64,000 nt of DNA. Source: Glaciecola sp964195425. Lineage in GTDB: Bacteria > Pseudomonadota > Gammaproteobacteria > Enterobacterales > Alteromonadaceae. Position 1 is the stretch's first letter, and the number at the start of each line of letters is the position of its first letter. The stretch is from the NCBI GenBank assembly GCA_964195425.1, contig CAXMOM010000019.1, positions 62,001-126,000 on the forward strand, written 5' to 3'. Under the pieces are notes generated by a model, which worked only from the letters and a program-made list of their open reading frames with translations, did not search any database and was not told the origin of the DNA. This document shows positions 16,301 to 25,469 of this stretch, piece after piece. A program made the position numbers and the translations under genes.

Positions 16301-17962
16301 ATGAGATACGTAAACCCGTTTTTAATTTTGTTTTGTGCGACTTTTTTATTTACCCCTGCTGTATTTTCTTCTACCGTTTTTGTTCAGTCAGTTGATGGCA
16401 TGAGTTGGGAATTATTACAAACTTACAAAAATTCAGGTGAATTATCCAAAGGATTTCTAGGCGACAAAAACAAACACATTTTTGAGTTGAGTGTTAATGG
16501 TACTGGAAACACGGGGCCTAGCCATGCAACAGCATTCACCGGCATTACGCCAGAGCGGGGGGGGGGTGGATATAACTTTCTAAAACCTACGTCTAGTTTT
16601 GGTAGAGCGTCGTCGGCTTTTAGTGAGGTTGCCCCTGTAAAGCACAATAACATTGTGAACCGATTAAAAGCAGATGGAAAATCAATTGCCTGTCTAAATG
16701 CGCCAACAATCAATCGAAATTCGCAGTGTGATTTGCACCTTGTCTTCAAACGAAGGTTTAACGAGTCTTGCAGTGTCAATTTAGGGACAACATCAACTCT
16801 AGGTGATTTGAATTCTTGTATATCAGAGGGTGAAAGTACGTTTGATGTCGTTTCCTCAACGTTGAAGTTTAATGATATCAGCCTTGTTTTGGGTGATAGT
16901 GAAGTTACCCTTCTTTGTTGGAAGGACGATACTCAAATAAAAAACAGGTTACTTTATAGAGAGACGATTGGGGGAAAGGATGTTTTGTATGTGGGACCAA
17001 CTCATTCCATTAATGCTAACCCGCAATTTTTAGAGGTAGCGAGTGATTTTACCTGTTGGCCGGGCGTAGTTGATCCAACAGCGGCAAGACAGGGTAAAAT
17101 TTCATTGGCCGGTTTTTGGGCAATATCTAAATATCAACATGATTATTCAATGGCCTTAGCTCAACATATTATTGGTACAGAGGCATATGACGTTATTACA
17201 AATTATACCTCCTTCATTGATACATTGCAGCATGAAATGTTTGTCGCGAAGGACCATTCACATTATAGAGAAATGCATAACTTCATAGTTAAGGGCTATC
17301 AATTAGTTTCAGACGATTTGGCCACTATCTCGAGTTTGCTGGAAGAAAGTGATTCAATGCTGGTTTTTTCAGATCATGGCGTTGCCAACTCCCAGAATGT
17401 AGTTTTTTTCAATGGATTTTTAAAATCAATCGGTGTTGACGTTGAGAGTCAAACACCGCAAGTAAAGGCGCTTACTTCAGGCGGATTGGTGCATGTATAC
17501 TTTTCTGCTGGAAACGAAGATTTAATTCAAAAAGTGAAAATTGCCATGAAGCAATTTTCATATAAGGGGCAAGCTTTATTTGCTTCAATTTATGACCAGT
17601 CAAATTTTAAAAGTAGTGATTTGAACCATAAAAATAGTGGCGCAATAGTTGTTATTGCAAATGAAGGTTTTGGATTCGATCCAAGGCTACCGCCCACATC
17701 AATGTTTGTTTATCCGTCAGTATCGTCACCAGATGATATTAAGGATACTGAACTTTCAAAACAAGAATATGAATTTTTACTGAAGGGAACCCCGAACAGA
17801 GTATCGCCAGGTGTTCATGGCTTTCAATCAAAGCATACAAATATTAATGGCATTGTAAGTGCTGTTGGTCCTATTCGAAATCGATTAGAATCAACTCCAA
17901 ATCGCGAAATAAAAGATATTTATGACTTGATAGTTAAGGCATCTAAAGCATCGAGAAAGTGA
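16301..17962 (+). CDS. Secreted alkaline-phosphatase-superfamily enzyme (phosphodiesterase/sulfatase-like) with a G10 tract
   Basis: A 553-residue protein with a signal peptide (residues 1-23, ending VFSS). Superfamily metal and nucleophile motifs are present: VQSVDGMSW with the first Asp, NTGPSHATAFTG with Thr71 as likely nucleophile, SFIDTLQHE with Asp and His ligands, VFSDHGV, and a late GVHGFQS. The exact substrate (phosphodiester, phosphonate or sulfate) cannot be told. Ten consecutive G at 16557-16566 encode the end of Arg86 and Gly87-89; slippage there would stop translation soon after the nucleophile. No good ribosome binding site is seen. Confidence 0.8.
   Translation: MRYVNPFLILFCATFLFTPAVFSSTVFVQSVDGMSWELLQTYKNSGELSKGFLGDKNKHIFELSVNGTGNTGPSHATAFTGITPERGGGGYNFLKPTSSFGRASSAFSEVAPVKHNNIVNRLKADGKSIACLNAPTINRNSQCDLHLVFKRRFNESCSVNLGTTSTLGDLNSCISEGESTFDVVSSTLKFNDISLVLGDSEVTLLCWKDDTQIKNRLLYRETIGGKDVLYVGPTHSINANPQFLEVASDFTCWPGVVDPTAARQGKISLAGFWAISKYQHDYSMALAQHIIGTEAYDVITNYTSFIDTLQHEMFVAKDHSHYREMHNFIVKGYQLVSDDLATISSLLEESDSMLVFSDHGVANSQNVVFFNGFLKSIGVDVESQTPQVKALTSGGLVHVYFSAGNEDLIQKVKIAMKQFSYKGQALFASIYDQSNFKSSDLNHKNSGAIVVIANEGFGFDPRLPPTSMFVYPSVSSPDDIKDTELSKQEYEFLLKGTPNRVSPGVHGFQSKHTNINGIVSAVGPIRNRLESTPNREIKDIYDLIVKASKASRK
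16557..16566 (+). repeat. Homopolymeric G10 tract inside the phosphatase-superfamily gene
   Basis: Ten uninterrupted G, spanning codons CGG GGG GGG GGT. It stands out in AT-rich DNA where other Gly codons are mixed. Such tracts change length by polymerase slippage and are a known switch in phase-variable genes. Confidence 0.9.
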
Positions 17963-18052
17963 GTGATTAGGAAAAAAAAAGCACTAAGTAACGAATGTCA
18001 GCCTTAACGCTACAGGTCGTCTTACCTACTGCTTTATGTAATGGAACTTAAA

Positions 18053-18637
18053 ATGATAAATACAACAAAGAACAAATTAGTATGCACTTGTTTACGACTT
18101 CTAAAGCTAAGCACTGTTATCCTAAGTATCGCGCTTGCAAGCACCCAAGCCTTTGCTCAAGCCCAGAGTAAAGCAATTCCTCCACTGCTTATTCAAGCGG
18201 CTACTCCATCAGTAAAATGTTTTGACGATGTAAAGATTGAAGCGAGTTTCATTGCTTTTACCACCGCAAAGACCAGCTCCTTAGCCAACTGGTATCAGGA
18301 ATTGTTTACGCTTAGTACTGTTAAAGAGTTTGCATTTCCTGATGGAAAAACCACCGGTATATTAATGAATAATGACGACCTTATCGTTGAAGTTTTTTTT
18401 AAAAAGGATGTACTTATACCAGAGGAACAAGTACCACAATCGACTGCTGGCCAATGGCAAGGCGTAAACAAAGTAGGCATTTTTACGAATGCCAATTTAC
18501 CCGCTTTAAAACAGTGTCTAATTAAGGCTGGGGTTAATGCAACCCGCATTTGGCATGATAAAAACTTGGCCATCGATCTTTTGCAAATAATAGATCCCGA
18601 CGGCAATTTACTAGAAATAATCACCCGCAAAGCATAA
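18053..18637 (+). CDS. Exported VOC-fold (glyoxalase-like) protein
   Basis: A 194-residue protein with a long basic N-region and a Sec signal ending TQAFA, followed by one VOC-type domain. EASFIAFTTAKTSSLANWYQ opens it, and LLQIIDPDGNLLEIITRK closes it with the usual Glu. The His normally found in the first strand (HIGI...) is replaced, so metal binding may be altered or lost. The ATG at 18053 is preferred over 18041, because TGGAA lies a suitable distance before it. Export of a VOC protein is unusual; the substrate is unknown. Confidence 0.72.
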   Translation: MINTTKNKLVCTCLRLLKLSTVILSIALASTQAFAQAQSKAIPPLLIQAATPSVKCFDDVKIEASFIAFTTAKTSSLANWYQELFTLSTVKEFAFPDGKTTGILMNNDDLIVEVFFKKDVLIPEEQVPQSTAGQWQGVNKVGIFTNANLPALKQCLIKAGVNATRIWHDKNLAIDLLQIIDPDGNLLEIITRKA

Positions 18638-18841
18638 TTATTCATATTTTGGCTTGGTTAATAGTCATCGTTGACACCACTTATTTAAAAAGAAGCACCA
18701 TAAATTAGTCAGTAAGTTAGCGAATAAGATTGACGCTCAGTGGTAGGAATTATTGCCAATGTGTATGTGTACGATATGCTAAGTGATAGACTAGTAAGTG
18801 CGTCGAAAACATTTATTACTCTACAGCCATAAAGCGATATC

Positions 18842-19813
18842 ATGACAAGAAAAATATTATCTTTGAACCTGAAGAAAAAGACAGATCCTAAGCAAGTAAA
18901 CGAGGTGGTCAAGGATGTACCTCTTGATGTATCTCAAGACGACCCACAAAAGCGTTTTCTAAATGGCGTGGCCATTAATCCTTCCCAGTGTATTCGCCTA
19001 GAATTAGGCTCATCGGAACTCACCGTGCGAGCGATGGATTTGATTACGCCAATAGGAATGGGCCAGCGAGGGTTAATTGTTGCTCCACCTGGCTGCGGGA
19101 AGACCACCATTTTAAAACATATTTGCCAGGCCGTCGGGACAGCGTATCCTGACATAAAGCTTTATGCCTTACTCATCGATGAGCGACCCGAAGAAGTGAC
19201 TGATTTTAAGCGTAGCGTGCCGGCTCAAGTTCACGCCTCATCTACGGATGAAAGCTATGAGCATCATGTACGCGTGGCCAATGATCTTCTTCATAAGGCC
19301 CGTCAGCAAGCTGGTGAAGGTCATGATGTAATGATTGTCATCGATTCTCTCACAAGGCTTACACGAGTGCATAATGCAGAGCGAAAGAGCAGCGGTCGCA
19401 CTATGTCAGGTGGGCTTGACGCTAGAGCCATGGAAATTCCACGAAAGCTGTTTGGCGCCGCTAGAAAGATTGAGAATGGAGGTTCGCTTACTATTTTAGC
19501 GACTATACTTGCCGATACCGGAAGCCGAATGGATCAGGTGATATTTGAAGAGTTTAAGGGCACGGGCAATATGGAAATCGTTTTATCAAGAGATATTTCG
19601 GATCAACGTATTTTTCCTGCGCTAGATGTAGCTAAAAGTAGCACGCGCCGTGAAGAGCTTCTGCTCAATCCAAAAGATCTCGAGAATGTACGAGGTCTGC
19701 GCAGGGCACTTTCTAGCCTTAAACCAATCCAAAGCGCTAGGAAGCTGGTTGAGTTACTAGAGAAATACCCAACTAATGCGGAGCTCTTGAACCGTTCACT
19801 GCCAAAAGTGTGA
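18842..19813 (+). CDS. Rho-like hexameric ATPase paralogue lacking the N-terminal RNA-binding domain
   Basis: A 323-residue protein (E. coli Rho has 419). Residues about 34-320 align with the Rho C-terminal motor: Walker A APPGCGKTT (Lys87), catalytic Glu114 in IDERPEEVT, Walker B VIDS (Asp168), the R-loop DTGSRMD, and arginine finger Arg269 in SSTRREELL. The cold-shock RNA-binding domain and N-terminal helix bundle are absent, replaced by a short Lys-rich tail. Q-loop Lys283 and R-loop Lys326 of E. coli Rho are Arg here (186 and 229), and Walker A Lys181 is Gly. A TAA at 18830-18832 in the same frame blocks a longer start, and the upstream 200 bp carry no trace of the missing domain. Function is unknown. 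Confidence 0.85.
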   Translation: MTRKILSLNLKKKTDPKQVNEVVKDVPLDVSQDDPQKRFLNGVAINPSQCIRLELGSSELTVRAMDLITPIGMGQRGLIVAPPGCGKTTILKHICQAVGTAYPDIKLYALLIDERPEEVTDFKRSVPAQVHASSTDESYEHHVRVANDLLHKARQQAGEGHDVMIVIDSLTRLTRVHNAERKSSGRTMSGGLDARAMEIPRKLFGAARKIENGGSLTILATILADTGSRMDQVIFEEFKGTGNMEIVLSRDISDQRIFPALDVAKSSTRREELLLNPKDLENVRGLRRALSSLKPIQSARKLVELLEKYPTNAELLNRSLPKV

Positions 19814-19894
19814 AAATCTGTCTTGTGAAATATTTTATTTTAGAAACATGTGGGCTAGTTCGTTGAAATGTAAACATCATTAGGTATTACGGTA

Positions 19895-20404
19895 ATGAAA
19901 AAAATCCATTTGATTAGACATGCTAAATCGAGCTGGGAAAACGAGCGCCTCGCTGATGTTAATAGGCCTCTCAATCAGCGAGGTATTAAGAATGCCCAGC
20001 TTATGGCATCACATATAGTGGATGCGGGTTGTGGGTTTGAAAATGTATTTTCTAGCCCAGCGCACAGAGCCCAATCTACAATTAAACTTCTGAGCAATAG
20101 TATTCCAGAAATTCCCTTAAAATGGCAAACAGATGAAAGATTATATTGTTTTGATAGTAATAGTCTTCATCATTGGTTCACTGAGCTTGATGAGTCGATA
20201 ACGGAGGTAGTGATTATTGGGCATAATCCAGCTTTGACTGACTTTTGCAATGAACTAAGTAATAGCGATATAAAGAACATACCGACATGCGCATATGTTC
20301 AACTCACCGCTAATACGGAGCTTCAGTGGCCACAGGTATCTGATGTTTCATTCGAATTGACCCGTTTTATTACACCTAAAGAGTTAACTGTTCCAAGACC
20401 ATAG
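19895..20404 (+). CDS. SixA-like histidine phosphatase
   Basis: A 169-residue histidine-phosphatase (phosphoglycerate-mutase-like) protein. The RHG-type motif is LIRHAKSSWEN with the nucleophile His near residue 8, followed by RPLNQRGIKNAQLMA, SSPAHRAQST and a second catalytic His in VIIGHNPALTD. It resembles SixA, which removes phosphate from phosphohistidine in the phosphotransferase relay, but family members vary in target. It follows the Rho-like gene by about 80 bp on the same strand and may be co-transcribed. Confidence 0.85.
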   Translation: MKKIHLIRHAKSSWENERLADVNRPLNQRGIKNAQLMASHIVDAGCGFENVFSSPAHRAQSTIKLLSNSIPEIPLKWQTDERLYCFDSNSLHHWFTELDESITEVVIIGHNPALTDFCNELSNSDIKNIPTCAYVQLTANTELQWPQVSDVSFELTRFITPKELTVPRP

Positions 20405-20517
20405 ACCCCAGAACGCTGGTACTTCCCCCATCCCTTGAATCAGAACTCCCAATTGCAGTAGTCCACTAGTCTTGCTCAATATAGTTAAGGTCTTTACGTA
20501 TCGCCAGAGCCAATAAC

Positions 20518-20529
20518 GATTACGTAATC
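20518..20529. promoter_or_regulatory. 12-bp palindrome in the 20405-20723 gap
   Basis: GATTACGTAATC is a perfect palindrome about 195 bp before the second DUF3718 gene. TAATCCAA partly overlaps its right end, and its reverse complement TTGGATTA recurs about 60 bp downstream. It could be a dimeric regulator site. The rest of this 319-bp gap shows no coding frame or terminator I can support. Confidence 0.3.
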
Positions 20530-20723
20530 CAATATCTCACTGCTTTTAATTACAAATTAGCTGGGAGGTTTTGTTAACTCATGTCAGTTGGATTATGAGA
20601 TGTCGTAAAAAACAACAGAGCGTTGTATTTAAGGCCTTACATAATGGAGAGAGTGTCAAAATAAGCATTATCTATTTTTAATAACGATTTCCTTATCTAA
20701 ATCGTTTTAAAAGGAGTTTTACA

Positions 20724-21131
20724 ATGAAAATATTTATATCTACATCAATCTCATTAGTTTTATTTGGCTGTTCATTAAACATTTACGCAAGCGAATTTGA
20801 GTTCCTTGTAAAAGATACCTCAAATACGACAAAGGTCTGTATGGCTGCCGTAACTGATGATGCTGAACTTATGAAAAGACAGATAAAAAGATTAAGTCAA
20901 AATGGAACAGCACTAAGCTTTCGCACAGTTGTTAATTTGATACAGTGCAATAAGCAATATATCGGTAATTTTGCAAAAAAATACAATGCCCAAGATACGT
21001 TTACTTACTTAGATAAGTATACAAATAGAAAGAACAAACAGCGGCAAGCTAACTTCGTTATTAAAGATATTGCTTATGAGCAAACAAAAGGTAAGGCAAA
21101 ACCCATTGTTGTATTAGTTTCTAGCAAATAG
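20724..21131 (+). CDS. Exported DUF3718 protein with a C-terminal extension
   Basis: A 135-residue protein with a signal peptide (LVLFGCSLNIYASE; the Cys could be a lipobox, though the sequence around it is not ideal). It then has the DUF3718 pattern: TTKVCMAAVTDDAELMKRQI, followed by VVNLIQCNKQYIGNFAKKYN with the paired Cys. About 45 basic residues follow that the shorter paralogue at 13675-13932 lacks. AAAAGGAG gives a strong ribosome binding site. Function unknown. Confidence 0.8.
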   Translation: MKIFISTSISLVLFGCSLNIYASEFEFLVKDTSNTTKVCMAAVTDDAELMKRQIKRLSQNGTALSFRTVVNLIQCNKQYIGNFAKKYNAQDTFTYLDKYTNRKNKQRQANFVIKDIAYEQTKGKAKPIVVLVSSK

Positions 21132-21277
21132 CTTGGTATGTCGAAACAAGCAAAACACGCAAAACACGCATGTTAACTTAAACAGATATTTACGATGGGT
21201 GTTTGGTGTAGCTTATTTATATTGGTAACAACATAAATTTATCTAAATAATATCTTGAGACATTAGGCAGTGTTAGA

Positions 21278-21315
21278 AGAATGCGCAAGTAAACGATATT
21301 CCTTGCGCGTTCTTT
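21278..21315. terminator. Probable terminator downstream of metG
   Basis: AGAATGCGCAAG pairs with CTTGCGCGTTCT (one wobble) around a 12-base loop, and TTTATT follows on the plus strand. It lies 8 bases past the metG stop on the minus strand. The minus-strand U-run is weak, so it may mainly serve the plus-strand DUF3718 transcript. Confidence 0.6.
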
Positions 21316-21322
21316 ATTCATG

Positions 21323-23389
21323 TTATTTCACGCGCATTCCAGGCTTTGCACCTTCATGTGGCTCCAATATATAAATGTCTTTACCACCGGGGCCTGCCGC
21401 TAGCACCATACCTTCAGACATACCAAAGCGCATTTTACGAGCGGCTAGGTTAGCGACCATTACGGTATGTTTACCAATCAAGTCTTCTGGTTTATACGCC
21501 GATTTAATACCCGCAAAAACTTGCCGTGTTTCATTGCCAATATCCAGTTCTAAGCGCAGTAGCTTATCAGCTTTTTCGACAGCTTCGGCGTGTAAAATTT
21601 TCGCAATTCTAAAATCAATTTTCGCAAACTCTTCAAAACTAATAGTGTCGGCTAAGGGCTCTATATCGCTTGAGGTTTGTTCTTCATCCGTAGTTTCAGG
21701 CTTAGTCATATTCTCTACTTTACTCACATCTTTTGTTACCTGTAAGTGGTCTTTAGAAGCCTCTACCATAGCAGCCACTTTGTCGGCATCTACGCGCTGT
21801 ATCATCGCTTTGAATTTATTAATACTATGACCTAACTTTACTTCTTGTATAGCGTCCCAAGTAAACTCATCATTTAAAAACGCTTGCGCGTCAAGGGATA
21901 GCTTAGGTAATACAGGCGTTAAATAAATCATTAAGATTCTAAACAAATGAATACCCATTGAACATACATCATGAGTAAAAGCTTGTTTGCTGCCGTCTTT
22001 AATGGTCACCCAAGGCGCTTGCGCGTCTATATATTGATTGGCTTTGTCGGCTAATGCCATAATGTCGCGTATTGCTTTGTGGTATTGAAGTGACTCAATC
22101 GATTGCGCAATGTTTTCATGAGCCTGCTGAAACTCGGTTAACAATGCTTGATTCTCTATGTTTTGAGACAATTTTCCATCAAATTTCTTAGTAATAAACC
22201 CTGCACAGCGAGATGCAATATTAACTACTTTGCCAACTAAGTCAGAATTTACTTTTTGCACAAAGTCTTCAAAATTTAAATCGATGTCGGTAACGTTATC
22301 GTTCAGTTTACTGGCATAGTAATAACGCAAATATTCTGGATGTAAATGGTCTAAAAAAGTACGCCCTTTTATAAACGTACCTTTAGACTTTGACATTTTT
22401 GCACCATTTACGGTTACAAATCCGTGAATATTTACTCCTGTTGGCTTTCTAAACCCGGCGCCTTCAAGCATCGCAGGCCAAAATAGACAATGGAAATACG
22501 CAATATCTTTACCAATGAAATGATAGAGCTCAGTGTCGTTGCCTGTTTCCCAAAACTCACTGTCGTTGATTCCGTGCTTATTAGCATAGTTTTTAAAGCT
22601 GGCCATGTAGCCAACCGGTGCATCAACCCAAACATAAAAGAACTTGCCAGGTGCATTGGGTATTTCAAAACCAAAGTAGGGCGCATCCCGGCTAATATCC
22701 CACTGTTGTAAACCTTGCTCAAACCATTCTTCTAATTTGTTCGCCATCTCGTTTTTAATAGCGCCAGATCGAATCCACTCTTTCAGCATGGCTTCAAATT
22801 TAGGTAGGTCAAAGAAGTAATGCTCTGAGTCTTTTAATACAGGCGTTGCTCCCGACACAACTGAGCGCGGGTTTTTAACTTCCGTAGGACTATAAGTTGC
22901 ACCGCATACATCACAGCTATCGCCGTTTTGATCTTCTGCGTCACACTTAGGGCAAGTACCTTTAATAAAGCGGTCTGGCAAAAACATTTCTTTTTCAGGG
23001 TCGAACAATTGGCTAATAGTACGCTTTGAAATATAGCCGCTTTCATGTAGTCGGTTGTATACTAGTTCACACAGCTCTTTGTTCTCTTGTGAATGAGTAA
23101 TGTAGTAGTTGTCGTATTCAACCAAAAAATCTTGCAAGTCTTGATGATGTTCAGCGCGTGTTTGTTCCACCAAAGTTTCAGGAGAAATACCGAGTTCTTG
23201 GGCTTTCAGCATTACCGGTGTTCCATGCGCGTCGTCAGCACAAACGCTATAACATTGATGCCCTCGCAGGCGCTGGAAACGCACCCATATGTCGGTTTGA
23301 ATATGCTCTAATAAATGGCCTAAATGTATAGAACCGTTTGCATACGGTAATGCACTGGTAACCAGTATGCGTCGCTGACTAGATTGCAT
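21323..23389 (-). CDS. metG: Methionine--tRNA ligase
   Basis: A 688-residue class I synthetase charging initiator and elongator tRNA-Met. Features in order: PYANGSIHLGHLLEH (HIGH motif), a zinc knuckle CPKC...CDVCG near residues 145-162, KMSKSKGTF, an anticodon-binding helical domain, and a C-terminal EMAP-type tRNA-binding OB domain from about residue 590 (IDFRIAKILHAEAVEKADKL). The order matches the E. coli dimeric enzyme. It is divergent from the apbC/mrp gene, as in E. coli. Confidence 0.97.
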   Translation of the reverse strand: MQSSQRRILVTSALPYANGSIHLGHLLEHIQTDIWVRFQRLRGHQCYSVCADDAHGTPVMLKAQELGISPETLVEQTRAEHHQDLQDFLVEYDNYYITHSQENKELCELVYNRLHESGYISKRTISQLFDPEKEMFLPDRFIKGTCPKCDAEDQNGDSCDVCGATYSPTEVKNPRSVVSGATPVLKDSEHYFFDLPKFEAMLKEWIRSGAIKNEMANKLEEWFEQGLQQWDISRDAPYFGFEIPNAPGKFFYVWVDAPVGYMASFKNYANKHGINDSEFWETGNDTELYHFIGKDIAYFHCLFWPAMLEGAGFRKPTGVNIHGFVTVNGAKMSKSKGTFIKGRTFLDHLHPEYLRYYYASKLNDNVTDIDLNFEDFVQKVNSDLVGKVVNIASRCAGFITKKFDGKLSQNIENQALLTEFQQAHENIAQSIESLQYHKAIRDIMALADKANQYIDAQAPWVTIKDGSKQAFTHDVCSMGIHLFRILMIYLTPVLPKLSLDAQAFLNDEFTWDAIQEVKLGHSINKFKAMIQRVDADKVAAMVEASKDHLQVTKDVSKVENMTKPETTDEEQTSSDIEPLADTISFEEFAKIDFRIAKILHAEAVEKADKLLRLELDIGNETRQVFAGIKSAYKPEDLIGKHTVMVANLAARKMRFGMSEGMVLAAGPGGKDIYILEPHEGAKPGMRVK

Positions 23390-23516
23390 GAAGTTGACTT
23401 TCCTTGGGAATGATTACTGAATTAGCGCAAATGGTAGCCGAAACTCATATTATTTGCACCTTGAATTAGGCATAATTAGGCTTAATTTACTTTATGTCTA
23501 ACGATTCTTATAAAAA

Positions 23517-24614
23517 GTGGTATTTGTGAAATTTTTTAATCGCAAGAAAACGACCTCATCAGACGAAATATCAGCCTTAGTTGTATCGGTATTAGGTAAG
23601 CTGTTTCATACCACTAAACCAGAATTAATTCAGGTTAAGGTTAACGACAAGCACATAGATATCCATTTTCCATTCGTACTTGATGCAGTGTGGGATGAGG
23701 TGAAAACAGCTTTGACAATAGCTCTTGGGCCAGATTTTTCGTATTCAAAACATTATAACGTACCTATTTTTACTGCTCAAAAACCACCGCTTCGTAACAT
23801 TAAAAACATTATAGCGATATCATCAGGAAAGGGCGGTGTAGGAAAATCAGCAAGCGCTGTCAATGTGGCTTTGGCACTCAAAAATCAGGGCGCAAGAGTT
23901 GGGATATTAGATGCCGATATTTATGGGCCTTCTGTGCCAATAATGTTGGGCACACAAAACGAAAACCCTAGTAGTCCCGACAATAAAACGATGTTTCCTA
24001 TAATGGCTCATGGCTTGGCTTCAAACTCCATCGGGTATTTGGTTAAAAATGACCACGCATCTATTTGGCGAGGTCCTATGGCAAGTAAGGCCCTAAATCA
24101 ATTGTTGACCGAAACTAAGTGGCCTATGCTCGACTATTTAATTGTTGATATGCCGCCTGGCACCGGCGACATTCAGTTAACGATGTGTCAGCAATTACCA
24201 TTAACTGCTGCCGTAGTGGTTACTACGCCGCAAGATATTGCACTTTCAGATGCGGCAAAAGGTATCGCAATGTTCGATAAGCTCGGTATTCCTGTTTTGG
24301 GTTTAATTGAAAATATGAGTTATTTCGAATGTGGTTACTGTCATCAAAAAACCGCTATATTTTCTGAAAATGGCGCACAAAAACTCAGCGATAAATATGC
24401 GCTGCCTATGCTAGCAAAAGTGCCTTTAGATCCAATTATTCGAGAATTTGCCGACGCCGGGCGGTCACTTATTGATGAGCAAGGCGAGCACGCTATCTCG
24501 ATTATTTATAAACAGGCTGCAATAGACATAACGCGATATTTGTGTGAGGAAACACAAGTGTTGCCAGTGGCTGCTAATATGGCATCAAGCATAGAAATCA
24601 CCAAACTTGATTAG
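23517..24614 (+). CDS. apbC: Iron-sulfur cluster carrier protein ApbC/Mrp
   Basis: A 365-residue P-loop ATPase that carries and transfers Fe-S clusters. Residues 1-90 form the MIP18-like (DUF59) domain. The deviant Walker A ISSGKGGVGKSAS lies near residue 105, and the cluster-binding CxxC is ECGYCHQ near 268-272. Two GTG starts are possible, at 23517 and 23526; neither has a clear ribosome binding site, and the second gives MKFFNRKK. It is divergent from metG. Confidence 0.94.
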   Translation: MVFVKFFNRKKTTSSDEISALVVSVLGKLFHTTKPELIQVKVNDKHIDIHFPFVLDAVWDEVKTALTIALGPDFSYSKHYNVPIFTAQKPPLRNIKNIIAISSGKGGVGKSASAVNVALALKNQGARVGILDADIYGPSVPIMLGTQNENPSSPDNKTMFPIMAHGLASNSIGYLVKNDHASIWRGPMASKALNQLLTETKWPMLDYLIVDMPPGTGDIQLTMCQQLPLTAAVVVTTPQDIALSDAAKGIAMFDKLGIPVLGLIENMSYFECGYCHQKTAIFSENGAQKLSDKYALPMLAKVPLDPIIREFADAGRSLIDEQGEHAISIIYKQAAIDITRYLCEETQVLPVAANMASSIEITKLD

Positions 24615-24849
24615 GGTTGTTTGGGTGTGTTTTGTTAGATCCAAGTAGACGAGCAATCAATAAGGTAATTTACTTTTGTTATGCTTGCATGGGGTCCAAA
24701 CAGATCGCATAATTCACTTGCGGTTTGTATAGAGAGTCTATGTTGATTAAACACAGTTAAAAGCGCCATTCAATGCTCAACAAAGTCCACAGCAGGCTTA
24801 ACAAAGAGTATTCATTTAGGTTAACCATTAACAATGAGAAGTAACTAGC

Positions 24850-25434
24850 ATGCGACTTTGCGATAGAGATATAAAAAAATTCATAGCCAGCGGCGAAATA
24901 ATCATTACACCAGCGCCATCTGAAAACAGCATTAGTGGTATTACGGTCGATGTAAGACTAGGCAGCAAATTTAGAGTGTTTGAAGAACACCAAGCGCCGT
25001 TCATCGATTTAAGTGGTCCCAAAGAAACAGTGCAAGCCGCGCTCGATAGCGTAATGAGCGATGAAATTGAAATAGCCGACGACAAGTCATTCTTTTTGCA
25101 TCCGGGCGAATTAGCGCTTGCCGTTACTCACGAGTCTATTACCTTACCTAGCAATATGGTGGGGTGGCTTGACGGACGCTCTTCGTTGGCTCGCTTAGGC
25201 CTAATGGTGCATGCCACAGCGCATAGAATTGACCCTGGTTGGTCTGGCAATATTGTGCTCGAATTTTTCAACTCTGGAAAGTTACCTTTAGCGCTTAAAC
25301 CAAAAATGAAAATTGGAGCATTGAGCTTTGAATTGTTGTCTGACCATGCTGAAAAGCCCTATAATTCGCGCAATGATGCGAAGTATAGAGGGCAAGATGG
25401 CGCGGTTGCTAGTCGGATAGGATCGGATGATTAA
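24850..25434 (+). CDS. dcd: dCTP deaminase
   Basis: A 194-residue trimeric enzyme that deaminates dCTP to dUTP for thymidylate synthesis. Signatures are MRLCDRDIKKFI at the start, LDGRSSLARLGLMVHATAHR with conserved substrate-binding Ser and Arg, and IDPGWSGNIVLEFFN with the catalytic Glu. It ends with the typical YRGQDGA loop. It is followed 35 bp later by a phosphoesterase on the same strand. Confidence 0.96.
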   Translation: MRLCDRDIKKFIASGEIIITPAPSENSISGITVDVRLGSKFRVFEEHQAPFIDLSGPKETVQAALDSVMSDEIEIADDKSFFLHPGELALAVTHESITLPSNMVGWLDGRSSLARLGLMVHATAHRIDPGWSGNIVLEFFNSGKLPLALKPKMKIGALSFELLSDHAEKPYNSRNDAKYRGQDGAVASRIGSDD

Positions 25435-25469
25435 GCATAAATTTGTGAGGGCGAAAAGCGGAACGTTTT

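Noticed and set aside
18842..19813. Annotation as ordinary transcription terminator Rho
   Set aside because: The RNA-binding domain is absent and pore-loop lysines are changed, so naming it rho would mislead.
24615..24849. Possible gene in the gap between apbC and dcd
   Set aside because: No frame with a ribosome binding site and no recognisable protein; likely promoter and leader only.
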